NCBI GenBank assembly: GCA_018292915.2
Contig: JACVVK020000208.1
Coordinates: 652,001 to 716,000, forward strand
Direction of reading: 5' to 3'
Origin: Batillaria attramentaria
Taxonomy: Eukaryota > Mollusca > Gastropoda > Batillariidae
DNA: 64,000 nucleotides
Shown here: positions 25,064-37,183 of the stretch, piece by piece
Layout: each line of letters opens with the position of its first letter
How positions within the stretch are numbered: the stretch's first letter is position 1
Notes under the pieces: generated by a model
What the model was told of the DNA's origin: nothing
The model's database searches: none
The model's input: the letters and a program-made list of their open reading frames with translations, nothing else
Position numbers and translations under genes: made by a program

Positions 25064-27580
25064 GCGCGTAGGAAGATGCTGAGAGGAAGGGGGGCCCACT
25101 AAGTTGGGTGAGCCATACGGCCGGGGTGAAGAAGGTGTGTGTGTGTTTTGACTGCCAAGGATTGTGTCCTGCGACAGCAGAGCAGGCGGGCCCCACCACT
25201 GGTGGGCCCCCTCTCCTCTTATCAAAAGCAAGGGAGGCCCAAAGATATTCGGGCCCCCCCTTCCAAAAATCAAACGGGGGCCTGGGCCCCCAGGGCCCCC
25301 GTGGTTCCTACGCCCCTGACACACATCAACATAGTTTGCACTTATCTGATATACCTGCTTTTGACGGGCCATGCCCTTCTTAGCACAGAAGAAGATGATG
25401 GAACAGGCAATAAGAAAGACACCCACGGCGATCAGCCCGTACTGGACAGTCTGCATGATTTTCAATGGCTGCAGCACTTCGTCTTTGAACTGGTCGGCTG
25501 ACTTCGTATCGATGACTGCCGTCTACAAATGAGGAAAACAGTATAAAGGAAAGTAAACTGGTGTATGTGAAGGCCAACTGAGGGAAGCTGGTGGGCAGGG
25601 ACTGTTAGCCAGTCAGTGGACGACTCCACTTTTGGAAAAAAAAAAACAGTCGAAATGGTCGAGTTTCCAGAATTCAGCCAATCACGTCCACGGGCATGAT
25701 GACACATGGCATGGCCTGGCAAACTTTTTGCCAGACACTGCAACGAGGGAAGCGCGTATAGTTTGATATGACTGAAACGTGGAAAGAAAGCAGCAAATCC
25801 ATCGACATTATTTGAGGAAAAAGACCATTGCATCAATGTCTTTCATCCTGAAATCACCCCTTTTCCCATAAAATGACGTCATGGATGGACTGTGCCTTGG
25901 GACTTGCCTAGTGGGGTCGTCTATTGGGTCGTGGTTTGTTTTGTTATGTAGGCACGACCACTAGTATCCAAGGACTGAATGAAAAAAAAAAAAAAAAGAA
26001 AAAAAAGTCACCTCATTTATCCACAAGACTGGCAGGTAGATACCTTCCTGTATGTTGTGCGTTTCCCTGGGAAAAAAAAAATCAGTGAGGTGGTTTTACG
26101 ATCAGTCCACGATCTTGAATCTGAATGTCAACATAAATAAACCAACGAAAATGTTTTCATTGTGGTTTTACAAATGAAAGCCCCAATCTTCCTGTGATTT
26201 TATGTATGTATCACACGTCTTCCTGGGCTTTGTTGCCAGTGTCTACCATCATCGTACCATGTAGCCGCTTGCACAGTGACAGCATCCCACATGCTGACAC
26301 TGAGTCAACATAAAGGCTTCAGGCGACGCGGATATCGAGGAGTCAGCTAGTAGTGCGGGAAGTGTCAGAGTAGTGCATTTGAATTTTCGTTCGCGCAGCC
26401 CGCAGAAGGCATTAAGAGCTTTCGGCCCGCATGTAAAAGTCGGGGTTAGGGAGTTTAGCCCCGGCATAGGGCCTAACCTTGAACTAAACTAGCTCTAGGG
26501 TTAAATTTTCTGTAGTGTTTTGTTTTAAATCAGGAAGCGGGTCCATTCCAGCAAGGTGCCTATGCCGTTATAGAAGGATTTTGGTCTTTCTTTCTTCGAT
26601 TCCTTCTTTATTTAATTTTGTTTTTGGGTTTCTTTTGTCCTAGTCTGGGTTAGGCCCGTAGCCGTTGGTTAAATTAACCTGGAGTTTTACACAGGGGCCC
26701 TGCTAATCATTTATGTAGACTACTACAAGCGTACAGGCACAGTCACAAGGGCAGCTGTTTCTAAAACGTAGTTGGCTTTTGTCTAGCCTAGAGATCTTGT
26801 GAAATGATTACCTTGTGAAATGAGCGTGTAATCGTTTTAAATATTTACCGAATATGGGAGATGTTTTGAAGGTACACGTTGATCTGGAGCCGTTTGCCCA
26901 AATGCATCACCATTCCTGTCATCTGCACGGAAACCGCTTCTCATGAATATTCAGCCGATTCCTGATTCATTTCAGTAAATGCGGTTACAGCCTTAGGATC
27001 TAATATGACGATGATTGGCCATTTGTATAGCGCTAGAAGAACACTTCCATGCAGTAAGCATGCTCACGCCGCCTTTGGGGGTGGTGGTGGGGGGGGGGGG
27101 GAGAGAGAAAGAAAAAATGCGTCTTGAGGTTCCGCTTGAAGGTCATGACTGACGCAGAACCTGACTTGAGGTGAGCTGGCAAGTTGTTCCAGAGGCAAGG
27201 AGCTGCACTCTTGAAAGCCCGTGCACCAGAGCGTTTCTTATGTTGTCATAGTAGCCTGGGAAAGCAAGTCTGGCCGGACTGGGAAGAAGATCTTAGGCTG
27301 CGTGAAGGTCTATAGAGTGGTATGGGCTCAGCCAGATATAGTGGAGCAGTGCCGTGAATGCAGGAGAAAGTCAAGGAGAGAAGCTTATGGTCGATGCGAA
27401 GCTTGACTGGAAGCCACAGTTACATAATTATTGACTATATTAATGATGTGCTTCCACTGACCGGCTCGATATCGATAAAGACTTGGTGTTCGTTGCGCCT
27501 GGGCAGCATTCCAACCACGTTGCGGAGGAGGATGGGGTCGCCGTCTAGGAAATGGGGCTGAGAGAACACAAGCGGTGCTC

Positions 27581-27648
<68 letters not shown>

Positions 27649-30600
27649 TCAGTGGTGGCAGCAGGGATCTTGCACATTCAATCTGTGATTTCGTGAAAGC
27701 GGCGAACATGTCTGTTGATTACGAAACCATGACGGTGTTTGTGACAATAGACCATGACGCTGACGTAAGTCTGCGGTGAATTTTTATGTGATACAAGTGA
27801 CTGTTTTGGATGCACGGGTTCAGCTCATTCCGTGAAAAGTTTGCCACGACTTTGTTGAATACCAGACAGGGGTATTGAGACATTATCTCTAAATTCCCAT
27901 GCAAACATCTCAATTTTACTCGAAATCTTCACGTCACTTTGGAGCCACTTCAAGCCACTATTACACAACCTGCAGCGGTCTTGGGCCTTGTGGGGACGGC
28001 CCACGCCTTGCGTAGTAATAGTGGCTTGAAGTGGCTCCTACTGGTGTGCAGTGGCTTGTTCGTTTAAAGAAGCCATACAGCGACCGGGCTCGGGTTCTGT
28101 AAAAGTCGAGGTTAGTTTAACCCAAGGCTACGGGCCTAACCCAAACTAGGACAAAAGAAACCCAAAAGCAAAACTGAATAAAAAAAGGAAACGAAGAAAA
28201 GAAGAAACAATCCTTCAATAACGGCTCAGGCACCTTGCTGGAATGGGCCCGCTTCCTGATTTAAGACGAAAAACAACAGAAAATGTAACCCTAGAGCTAG
28301 TTTAGTTCGAGGTTAGACTCTAGCCCGGGGCTAAAAGCCCTAACCTCGACTATTACATACGGGCCCTGGAGAGTTATTGCGCTTACCTTCCCGACACACA
28401 CTAGCGTTGAGTAGTCCCCCTGGCAGGCAGTCTTCGTGCGGTGTGCAGAACCCTTGGTTTTCAGGGTTCTCTGTGACGTTGCCCAGCACGTGCTGTGGGA
28501 TTGTGAAGCGCGCCACCTCTATTCCCTTCAACTTGTATGTGCTGGTGTAGGCAATCTCTACTGACCTGCCACGTACAGAAAGGTACAGGTCGGTTCAGTT
28601 CAGGTGAGATGGTATCAGTCTCTCCCCTGGAAAAAGCCCATACGCGTTCCACCCCATCTTTCAGTAATCTCCCATGTGTTGGTTTTTTGAGTCTGTTAAA
28701 AGGTTGGCTTGGTTCACACTAGTTATGAGTGATCGGGGAAGTCACATGACATTACAGGAGAAGGGCACCATAAGTAGGTTAACACGGGACCTGCCGTGCA
28801 TGCCTTGTTTATGTAAGGCTTTGTTTGTGCGGCGGGCGTCTCAGACTCCTCATCACTTTATCTTCCTAGGCGCAGACCATCCATAATGCTTGCCTGGCCA
28901 GCAAGAGTGTCTGCTCTGTCATTACCTCTCACCCCTGACAGCCTTTGACATGTAGAATGGTACATGTAATGTGTAATGGTGTGAGTATTAAGTTTTTTTT
29001 TAGTTTTTTTTTAAGCATACCGACCCTTTGATTAAGATACAACAGGACACAGGCTTTACCTGCAAAGCTGAGCGGAGAAGAGGTAGTAGGAGCGGGATGT
29101 GTCGATGAAGGGCGGGTATTTGGTTCCATCTGAGGACAACCACAAACCATGCACATTGTACCTGCTTGCGCAATGTATCGATGCGCCACATGCTTCAAAG
29201 CATCTATGGCCGTCACGCCGCTCAGACGGAAAACTGCCTGCTTGAGAAGTTCTGATGTTGTTTGCCAAACAGAAGGGTGTTTCATTTGACCATCGTGACC
29301 GTTCCCGTGACTTTGTGGCTTCTACTATTAGAGAAATACGACTTTCTTTGAGCCTGAGGTCAGACAGACTGGGACTCGACAAATCTTCTAAGGAGAGAGA
29401 GAGAGAGAGAGGGAGTCACCGATCACCGCCGCCTAGCTGGTCCTCAGTCGGCAACCAAATAACACTGTCTGCTCAGTACGCGGAATACTGCTAGAGCAAT
29501 GTATACGCCGGTCAGTGACCACAATGGTTTGTCTGTCATACGTATTGACCCGTCTTCCTACTTATATCGATCTACGCTCACACATCGTTTGGAGTTGTTT
29601 TGGTAATGTCTACCATCGCACCACTTAGACATCTGCACAGTGACAACATCTCACAGAATGGCACTATGACGTGATAGAGTGCTGAAGTGAATGTGTAAGT
29701 AACATAATCATTTGTTTACTTCTGGTAAAATATGGCTTGCTCCTCACAACATTCAGTTTAGAGTTTATAGATGGCCAGTGAACATTTGAACTTAAAGTAT
29801 TAGACCTGCTGATAGCCACTGGCGGCCAGTTTAAAATATGATCGTGAGTACTGAAGATGTTGTACACAGAACCACAAACAACACACAGTCATAGTCTCTG
29901 AGTGTAAACAATACTTATGATTTTTCACCTGATCCATTGATCATGTTGGCAGAATCGCTGGTCCAGTAAGGTAAGGTCCTGCGACAGACGAAATCAGTGA
30001 CTGATTTCTACTCTTTCCTTTGATGGACTGGAGGGAAAGGAAGGCGGGGGGTCGAGGGGGGAGGGAGGGGGGAGATGGGTAGGAGCGCTCGCCGGAAAAA
30101 AAAAAACCCACAAACAAACATAAATTAAAAAAAAAAAACCTGAGTGGCATAAGGCTTCAGCAGCTACCTATCGCGCAAGAGAGAGGTGTTTGGGGTTTTG
30201 CGAGCGCAAAGAGGCACGGAAAGGGTTTCCAGTGCTTTCTTTTGTGTCAACATGCTTGATGTCAGAGAGCTTGCGTACGTGTGCGCGCGGGCAGCATACA
30301 TGACACAACGACCACGTCAATGAATGGAAACAACATATTGGGCTGGTTGCCATCTCGTTTTTCTTTGCGGTGACTCGTGTTTCCATCAGGTTATGGCTTC
30401 TTGTAGTGAGTGTGACACAAGGAAGCCGATGGTCACTGTTGCCGACACATCACAGCTGTGCACGAGTCTCTGTTATAATCACATGTTAGAAATCTGTCCC
30501 ACATCCCCCATATCCCCTTGCCCTAAGTTCATTTGAGTCGCTTGCCTACAAGGACAGCCGCACTCTGACTCCAAATGACAGCGACGCCGGTATAAAGTTC

Positions 30601-31730
30601 AGTTACACAGGGCAGACAATACCGGCTGAAAATTCGTGGGTTATAAATCGTGGAAAGTTGACATGAAAGAAGAACATAGGGACGTTGTCAACCTACGTGT
30701 AGTTATTCCAAGATACAATGTCCGCCAGATGGTCAGTCGTGTCCAGGCCTGTGTACATACGGAATAATCCATAGTCGGAACCGTTTTGCTGCACGAGAAT
30801 GAAAACATTTATTCGTTTGATAAATAAATAAATAAATAAACAAATAAATAAATAAATACAAATTACTCCCTCATGACACCCCCCGCCCCCTTTGCCCAAC
30901 TATCCTTTTAAAAAAAAGTGCGTTGAACCACCACCACCACCAACAACAACAAGAACAAGAACAGCAACAACATCTTGATTGTATTTTGCTTTCGCATTTA
31001 GACTTGCCTCCACTTTTGCAGTTTCAACTTGAAAGTCATAACCGATCAGACTTCCAGGGTGGGGTGGGTGGGTGGGTGTTTGGGGGTTTAACGTCCTCTT
31101 TCACCACATAGGGTGATATCAAAGACGGGGCAACGATGAAAAAGCCAGCACAAATATTTGGTCCCAGCCGGGATCGAACTCACGACCCGAGCATTAGAAG
31201 TCCAACGCCCTACCATTTGACCACCCCGGCTCCCCGATCAGACTTCCAGAATTATGAGCTTGAAAGTTGAAATCGTAGAGCATGACAGTAATCTTGTGGT
31301 TTTCGTATAAAGCTTAATTTTGTGAGAAACGTGTTTTAATTTACATAACAATCCAGACTTAAACAAACAACCAAACAACCAAACAACAACAACAACAACA
31401 ACAACAAAAACAACACCCTGAACTTCTCCATGAAATTAAGATGAGAGGAAATCATCACTAGGGCGTCACGTACGGCAGCACTACCTTGCTGAAGAGCCCG
31501 AAAGTGTCGTTGAAGGGCAGATGCACGTGATGCTTGAGCAGCAGATCTCTGACGTCCTTGAGGAGCGGGTCCTCGTATCCCCACAACAACTGACGCACGC
31601 TGAGCGTCACGAACAGATGCTCGCCAGCGACATCCAGCACGAGATCGGCCAGCTCCTCAATAAAGCCATACTGGTAGCGCAGCAGTGTCGCTATTGTCTG
31701 AAGCACAAGTCAGACCAGGTCAATGTATCC

Positions 31731-31825
<95 letters not shown>

Positions 31826-32310
31826 GTTTTTAGGGGGTTGTTTGTTTGTTATATTGTTGTTGGTTTTTGTTTTGTTCTGTTTTTTGTGTGTTGTTGTTGT
31901 TTTTGGTTGTGGTGTCTGTGTGAGTGTGTTCTCTTTGTGGGAGAGGGGGTTTCCAGGGTAGGGGACCACAATGCAAATGCGTTAGGTTTCTTGACAGTAA
32001 CATAATGCCCCTCAGATGAACTCTAGAAAGTTTTGGGCCAGTGAGCGTATGGCGCATCCCAACGCTCACTGAGTTAGGATTTTTGAGACGTCCCCCAAAG
32101 ACGAATCAGTTACCGTCATTTCACAGAAGTTTTCACAGTCCTTGGCTTAATATCTGAAATTAACGATGCCTTTGATAAAACGGAAAGGGAATCCGATGCC
32201 TTAATTAATAATAATAATAATAATAAAAAGGGTATTTGTGGCGCCCCATCTCACAAGAGCTCGGAGCGCGTACATAAACTACACATAACACACAAAAAAC
32301 ATAAACGTAT

Positions 32311-32403
<93 letters not shown>

Positions 32404-33548
32404 ATTTTTTGCAGATGGCATGCAGAGATAGAGAGCGGGGGGGGGGGGGGTGGGGGTGGGGGTGGTGGTTATTATTATTATTAATTATACTTTTATACAC
32501 ACAAGCATGGGCAGATTGATGGTTGTGAAGTTGTGCGTGTCAGGGCCCACAGACTTGTTCCGGTCGAAGTGAAACCACACGTCCTCCCGATAACTGATGG
32601 TGTCATTGTCCATGTATCGTACTCCCACCTTGCGGCGTTTCTCTCTGTATACAAAGGCAACACGAACTTTGAACGTTATGCCTTTTTTCCCCGTGTGATA
32701 AATTCTCGTTGCCCCGTCTTTGATATCACCCAAACGAGGTGGAAAAGGACAAACACCCACCCACCCCTTGTGATAAATACAGACTTCAACATAAGTCAAG
32801 GACCACTTGCAAACACTCTCGCAGCGCACAGAGGTTAAGGCCAAAACATTTGGTGGTTTTTCAGCTTCAGCAAGCTTTGCAGGATGCATTGTTAACCCTT
32901 TAACACTTTCACAGCAAAAAAAAATTTGAAAGATTCCTTGATCTCTATTTTTTGTGAATTCTTAAAAACTGATTAGACCTGTCTGTCAAGCTGGTCCTTG
33001 ACTTATGTTGAAGTCTGTAGTACAGGGAAATGTATCGGACCGTACAGTTGAAAAAAGGCAAGCGTAAAATTGATGTTTTTTACTCCGTCTGGAAGGCCGG
33101 CGTCACACGCACAATAAACATGTAACCCAGACGTCTGTAGCCAAGCCTACTGACTAAAACGATTCTTCCGTGCAACCGCACGTAGCACACGCTGTTTACC
33201 TTCTGATTTCTCTACCAGACACATACTCCGACACGCCTATCAACAGGTGTCGGTTAACTTGTCGGAGTATTCGCTCCATTTGATTGGCTAGAACGACCTG
33301 TCAGTCAGAAACTAGCAACATGTCAATTGCCAGCTGCGCTCGTCCACGGTCCCATTCCATCCGGGAGGAACCCACGAGTGGGTGGGTGGGGTGGGTGCAT
33401 GGGAGTTTAACGTCCTTTTCCACCACGTACGGGTGATATCAAAGACGGGGCAACGATGAAAAAGCCAGCACAATATTTGGCCACCCCGGCTCCCGGAACC
33501 CACGAGTGAAAAGCACGGACACGCATTGGAAAAAACAACAACAACAAC

Positions 33549-33615
<67 letters not shown>

Positions 33616-35017
33616 ACACACACACACACATCCCTAGGTGGCGCTGTGCGAATAGAGCTTCACCAAGGGGAGAAGCCCCAATGTTCGCTACATAAGATAT
33701 AGAACTCGTGACTAACCAAGCCAATGATAACTCTTGGCTAAAGGCATGACTTCGACCTTTAATAATAATAATACTAATGAATAGTACGTGTTTAGCGCTT
33801 AATCTCGCAGGAAAGCAACTCATAGCGACCTTAGCCACGTGATGGTGTTACACGAGATACAACAAGTGTCTGTTTACCTGTACGTGTAAGGTCCACGTTC
33901 GACCAACACTGGGGGGTCTCCGTCCTCTATCACCTCCCTGTGGTTAGCCACATGCAACACCCACACTTGGAAGTACACAGGCACTCTGTCAGGAGGAGAC
34001 AACCAGTTCTTGTACGACTCAGTCCCATTCTTCAGCGGCAGGGTCTGGCATAGAGGAACGTATCATTACGTCAAAGGTCGACGCTACGAGGGCCTCGTAT
34101 TACACAGGACATGACTCAAAGTGGGGCTCAGTTGGCAGAGTTCGCCCGTTAGGGGGTGTAAATGTATACCAGTCAGTCCCGTCGATATTTCGCATAATGT
34201 AAAGTCGTAGAACGGAGTCAGCGGCCAGGAGACTTCACCTCGCCAGACCCCGGAGTACATTTGCACCCCCTCCCACGTTGCGGGGATACAGTCGTCCCCG
34301 TTAGTGGACGACTGGAGTTTATTTGCTCCTCCTGGGCATGAGTGGTATACATTTGCACCCCCTAACGGGCGAGCTATACCAACTGAGCCAAAGTGGGGAT
34401 GCGTAACTGTGACAGATAGTTTATTGATCAAGGTATCTTTGGAAACAACACTGAACCACCACCACCACCACCACCACCACCACCACCACCACCACCACAA
34501 ACTTCTTCATTGCAGCCAGTGTCACCAACCTGGCAGTCTCAGTAACTGAATTGAATAGTATTCAGCTATGCCTCTTAAGCGCCCGAGCTCAACCACCCCT
34601 CCCGGTATATGATAAGACTGGTTAAAAAGAACAAGCCACGGCACACTAGCAGGGACCACTTCAAGCCACTATTACCCAATAATGTGGCCAAGCTGGCAGT
34701 CTGACTGAATTGAATAACATTCAGCTATACCGTTCGGGTAGGGCCAGTAGCCCCCCCCCCCCCCCCCCCCACCGTGATAATCTGCCATCCATCTCCAATC
34801 AGAGTCACTCTTGTGGCGGGTACGTTAAACCCCAACTAACCAACCAACCTAAGATTCAGCTGCAGCTATCAAAATCAGTATTTGTTCTCACTTGCTTGAT
34901 CTTCCTGTGAAACACGTCCTTGAAGATGGGAATAAGAGCACAGCCTGTGCCCAACAAGACCACCCCGCAGATTCCACATATCCACACGCATACAAGTGGT
35001 CGTTTACATGACGCCAT
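24354..35017 (-). CDS. SCARB: CD36/SCARB-family receptor, paralogue 1 (LIMP-2/SR-B-like)
   Basis: Thirteen exons on the minus strand, 5' to 3': 35017-34892, 34044-33878, 32644-32503, 31697-31485, 30788-30697, 29978-29929, 29129-29060, 28565-28387, 27580-27462, 26922-26849, 26066-26012, 25522-25355 and 24428-24354 (stop), 509 aa. The family binds lipids, lipoproteins or lysosomal enzymes through a large lumenal/extracellular loop held by two membrane segments. N-terminal TM about residues 7-28 (LVCVWICGICGVVLLGTGCA); C-terminal TM about 457-476. Signatures are SYKNWLSPP, GPYTYR, LLWGYEDPLLKD, YTGLDTTDH, NMINGSGDGTKYPPFID, GFCTPHEDCLPGGLLNASVC (disulphide region), PLVFSQPHFLDGDP, HQVFIDIEP and PVLWINE. 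The tail exon (24428-24354) has a weak upstream tract but fits frame and aligns with the paralogue's tail (SETSPILL versus TETTPIGA). It is divergently oriented to paralogue 2. Confidence 0.93.
24646..24740. repeat. 31-bp tandem repeat, three copies
   Basis: AAATTGTATGAACAACTAAA then ACAAACATGCC occurs three times in the last intron of SCARB paralogue 1. Confidence 0.95.
24990..25061. repeat. (CT)n(CA)n microsatellite
   Basis: CT run, a short CGCG and a long CA array, directly next to the TIR of the 25062-25318 element. Confidence 0.95.
25062..25318. mobile_element. GC-rich MITE with GGGGCGTAGGAA-type inverted ends
   Basis: Left end GAGGCGCGTAGGAAG and right end GGTTCCTACGCCCCTG are inverted relatives. 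The interior has GGGCCC-rich inverted segments (GGCGGGCCCCACCACTGGTG at about 25188). Intron 12 of SCARB paralogue 1. Confidence 0.6.
25630..25920 (+). repeat. Dispersed repeat 'R1'
   Basis: Matches 16040-16490 and inverted 7120-7400. It contains CCAGAATTCAGCCAATCACG, GGCAAACTTTTTGCCAGACA and TGACGTCA at 25874-25881. Intron 11 of SCARB paralogue 1. Confidence 0.78.
26395..26710 (+). mobile_element. MITE-like element 'F', copy 1
   Basis: Its reverse complement matches 28085-28375 along almost its whole length. Shared blocks include AGGAAGCGGGYCCATTCCAG, CTAGCTCTAGGGTTA, CCTAGTCTGGGTTAGGCCCG and the outer AAAGTCGGGGTTAGG. Intron 10 of SCARB paralogue 1. Confidence 0.8.
27005..27425 (-). mobile_element. 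LINE ORF2 C-terminal fragment, decayed
   Basis: The minus strand gives KLLSLTFSCIHGTAPLYLAE, the PSRSLRSSSQSGQTCFPRLL segment (then a stop), ARAFKSAAPCLWNNLPAHLK and MTFKRNLKTHFF. This is the reverse-transcriptase C-terminal signature (LRSS, A.LWNNLP..LK, FK.LKTHFF). Intron 9 of SCARB paralogue 1. Confidence 0.78.
27583..27645. repeat. (CA)n = sense (TG)n abutting SCARB paralogue 1 exon 9 acceptor
   Basis: On the transcribed strand about 31 TG units run straight into TAG (27583-27581), the acceptor of exon 9. Confidence 0.97.
27900..28072. mobile_element. Foldback element 'M1', copy 1
   Basis: GAGCCACTTCAAGCCACTAT and its complement ATAGTGGCTTGAAGTGGCTC lie about 60 bp apart as inverted arms. 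Other copies are at 34570-34682 (partial), 49370-49570 and 59340-59570. Intron 8 of SCARB paralogue 1. Confidence 0.8.
28085..28375 (-). mobile_element. MITE-like element 'F', copy 2 (inverted to copy 1)
   Basis: Inverted relative to 26395-26710. Its own ends are inverted repeats (TGTAAAAGTCGAGGTTAG at left; CTAACCTCGACTATTACATA at right), as expected for a TIR element. Intron 8 of SCARB paralogue 1. Confidence 0.8.
31058..31233 (-). mobile_element. SINE-B, full copy with 16-bp target duplication
   Basis: The inverted tRNA-like head lies at the right (B box region GGTCGTGAGTTCGATCCC on the minus strand). CCGATCAGACTTCCAG flanks it at 31042-31057 and 31234-31249. Intron 4 of SCARB paralogue 1. 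Confidence 0.93.
31732..31824. repeat. (GT)n microsatellite
   Basis: About 46 GT units, starting 35 bp outside the exon 4 acceptor side of SCARB paralogue 1. On the transcribed strand it reads (CA)n. Confidence 0.97.
32315..32400. repeat. (CA)n microsatellite
   Basis: About 43 CA units in intron 3 of SCARB paralogue 1. Confidence 0.97.
32709..32766 (+). mobile_element. SINE-B fragment
   Basis: TTGCCCCGTCTTTGATATCA to CACCCACCCACCCC, the 3' part only. Intron 2 of SCARB paralogue 1. Confidence 0.75.
33381..33494 (-). mobile_element. SINE-B with internal deletion and 14-bp target duplication
   Basis: The body is followed directly by the outer edge of the head (GGCCACCCCGGCTCCC), so most of the tRNA-like region is deleted. 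GGAACCCACGAGTG flanks it at 33367-33380 and 33495-33508. Confidence 0.9.
33549..33631. repeat. (CA)n microsatellite
   Basis: About 40 CA units with one CTGA interruption. Intron 2 of SCARB paralogue 1. Confidence 0.95.
34115..34395. mobile_element. Foldback element 'G', copy in SCARB paralogue 1 intron 1
   Basis: Left arm GCTCAGTTGGCAGAGTTCGC then CCGTTAGGGGGTGTAAATGT; right arm is the complement (CATTTGCACCCCCTAACGGG ... CCAACTGAGCC). The interior carries CTTCACCTCGCCAGACCCCG. A related copy lies at 38404-38661 in opposite orientation. Confidence 0.85.
34458..34499. repeat. (CAC)n microsatellite
   Basis: About 14 trinucleotide units in intron 1 of SCARB paralogue 1. Confidence 0.95.
34570..34682. 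mobile_element. Foldback element 'M1', partial copy
   Basis: CTTAAGCGCCCGAGC, GGTTAAAAAGAACAAGCCAC and CCACTTCAAGCCACTATTAC match one arm of M1. The second arm is missing. Confidence 0.65.
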
Positions 35018-36567
35018 CTTTTGTCACATGGACAGTTGGACTACTATAGTACATTACACACGAGATGCATAGCGGAGTTACGGCCCAGTGACTCAAACGA
35101 CACACCTGCTTTCGTTATCTCAAGCCGGCACAGCTGATAGAAAATAACTTGATTACGATAACCGTTATTTCCGACTCAGTATACATAGTACTTCTGGTGA
35201 TAAAATCGTTACTCTAGGTACACATGGTATCGATAAAAATGTACATAATTATGCTCTCTGTGAATAGTGGCCGGTGTCATAAATTTTGCTCACCCCTATA
35301 GTACTTCCCCCCCCCCTCGTCCCCCCCCCCCCGGCCCATTAACTTTAATATCAGTTATTGGACCCACTCCATAGTTGTTGGACCCCTCGAGTCCTGCGCT
35401 TAGCTATATTTCGTCACTTCTGGCGTTTTAGACCATCTTGGGTCTGTCACGTGCACGGCTCTGTCACAGCCGGTTTTGAACTCTGAAAATCAGTAAACGA
35501 TCAACCAAACACCTTCAGTTTCGCAACGCCGTTGTCAGTCCACCAAGTGAAATCAGTCGGCAACATCTCCCAAGGGACATAACTCAGGTATACTGTGAAG
35601 ATCATTTTTGGTACTTTTTTTTATATCAGCTACTACTACAGTTTGTGCTTTTATGTAAAAACATTACACCCAAACCATTATGTGTCGTGTACAAGTTACA
35701 GCGAAGTCAACAAAGCTTTTAAGTTATGCAGAGTGTTCAGTCAACTTGAACTAAGGTGGGACTGACAGTTGAGGGGGTCCAATCACTATACGCTCTGATT
35801 ATAATTGTTGGACCCCGGGGATCCATTAACTTTAAAGTTATTGAATCGGGGGTTCCATTACTTGGGGGGGGGGGGGGGGGGTCTATTAACTATACCACAC
35901 CGGCCATGGTCCCCGACCCTGCTTGACCCGGCCCGGCATACTGAGAAACACCTAACTTGGTTTCCCGTCCCGGGCTCAGTCGCTGAGATCGGACCGAAGC
36001 TCAGTGTGTGCCTTCCCTGAGTTAGTACCGGTTAGCCTGGCCCTTACGAAGAAAAGCTGAGAAGTGTTAGCCCTGTCACATGTCGGTGGCACAGTGAAAT
36101 TCAGTTTTATCAGTGTCAGTGGTCAGTCAGTGGGGAACCACTACGGCTCACCGACTCAGTCATCATTGGTACCGGCGGAGTGGCACTACTTCACAGTACT
36201 AATACGACACGGCTGAAGTGACAGATTCAGAGCCGACAGTTTGGCAAACAGGAGTTTGGGCGTTGTCAAGCCTTGTTAGACTGGGTCGAGTTGGAACACA
36301 TGACAGTGCTGAGTTCATCGATCGAGTTGTTCTCAACTCGCCGGTCGACCTGGTCGGTCTTGGGTCGAATGAACTAGGGCGAGTTGACCTGGCTCCGCCA
36401 GAGTAGCGGCCCTTGGACCGTAGCTAAAAGCGAGCTTCTGGTGTGCGCCGTGTAACGTAATGTTGCTCGTGTTGTGACCCCAACTGCGCGTGATAACGTC
36501 AGGACCCGTGAGGACACTGCGTTCTGCTTCCTGTAGCTTTCTCTTCATTTGCTGACGTCGTGGCACG
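35018..36567. promoter_or_regulatory. Shared intergenic region between divergent SCARB genes
   Basis: About 1.55 kb separates the two start codons, so both promoters must lie here or in unseen 5' exons. No TATA box is convincing. It holds a 639-bp TIR element (35268-35906). A TGACGT half-site lies 16 bp upstream of the plus-strand ATG (36552-36557). Function is inferred from position only. Confidence 0.5.
35268..35906. mobile_element. DNA element with TGGCCGGTGT termini
   Basis: Left end TGGCCGGTGTCATAAATTTT and right end ACTATACCACACCGGCCA are inverted. Inner poly-C/poly-G tracts and TTGGACCCC repeats are also roughly symmetrical. No ORF and no clear target duplication. Confidence 0.6.
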
Positions 36568-36851
36568 ATGAGGAGAAAGGCAACTGTGTGTCGTGTTCTG
36601 TGTGGAATTTTCGGCCTGGCATGTCTTGTGACAGGTTGTGTTCTGATCAGTGTCTTCGACAAACTCATTCACCACGAAATAGACAGTGTGAGTGTTGTAC
36701 AGGGAAAGTATATTTAGTTATAGGGTCTGTTTCTTTGCTCCACGTACAGCCATGAAATTCCCACCATAAGCAAAGACGCATGTCAGGTGACGCCGCAGCT
36801 TTTGTGCACATGACTCACTTTCTGTATTTGTTCCTTGCAACTCAAATCATT

Positions 36852-36891
<40 letters not shown>

Positions 36892-37132
36892 GACTCTGTA
36901 ATTCTACTGGGTTAGGCGCATGGGTCTGGTTGGTCCCCAGAGTGTCAGCTGTATTGCAGATTTCCCACTTACAGCACATTCAGACCTGCATTGTGTATTT
37001 AATAATAATAATAATAATAATATTTATAGGGCGCCTATCCCCGTGGAACGAGCTCTAGGCGCCTTACAATCTAAAACCTAAAAAAGCACAAAAACCCCAT
37101 TCACTCAACTCAATGTACACTGCGTAAGAAAT

Positions 37133-37183
<51 letters not shown>

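Noticed and set aside
31521..32005. Plus-strand frames with alternating Cys-Val runs opposite SCARB-1 exon 4
   Set aside because: Antisense of a real exon joined to a (GT)n array; not a gene.
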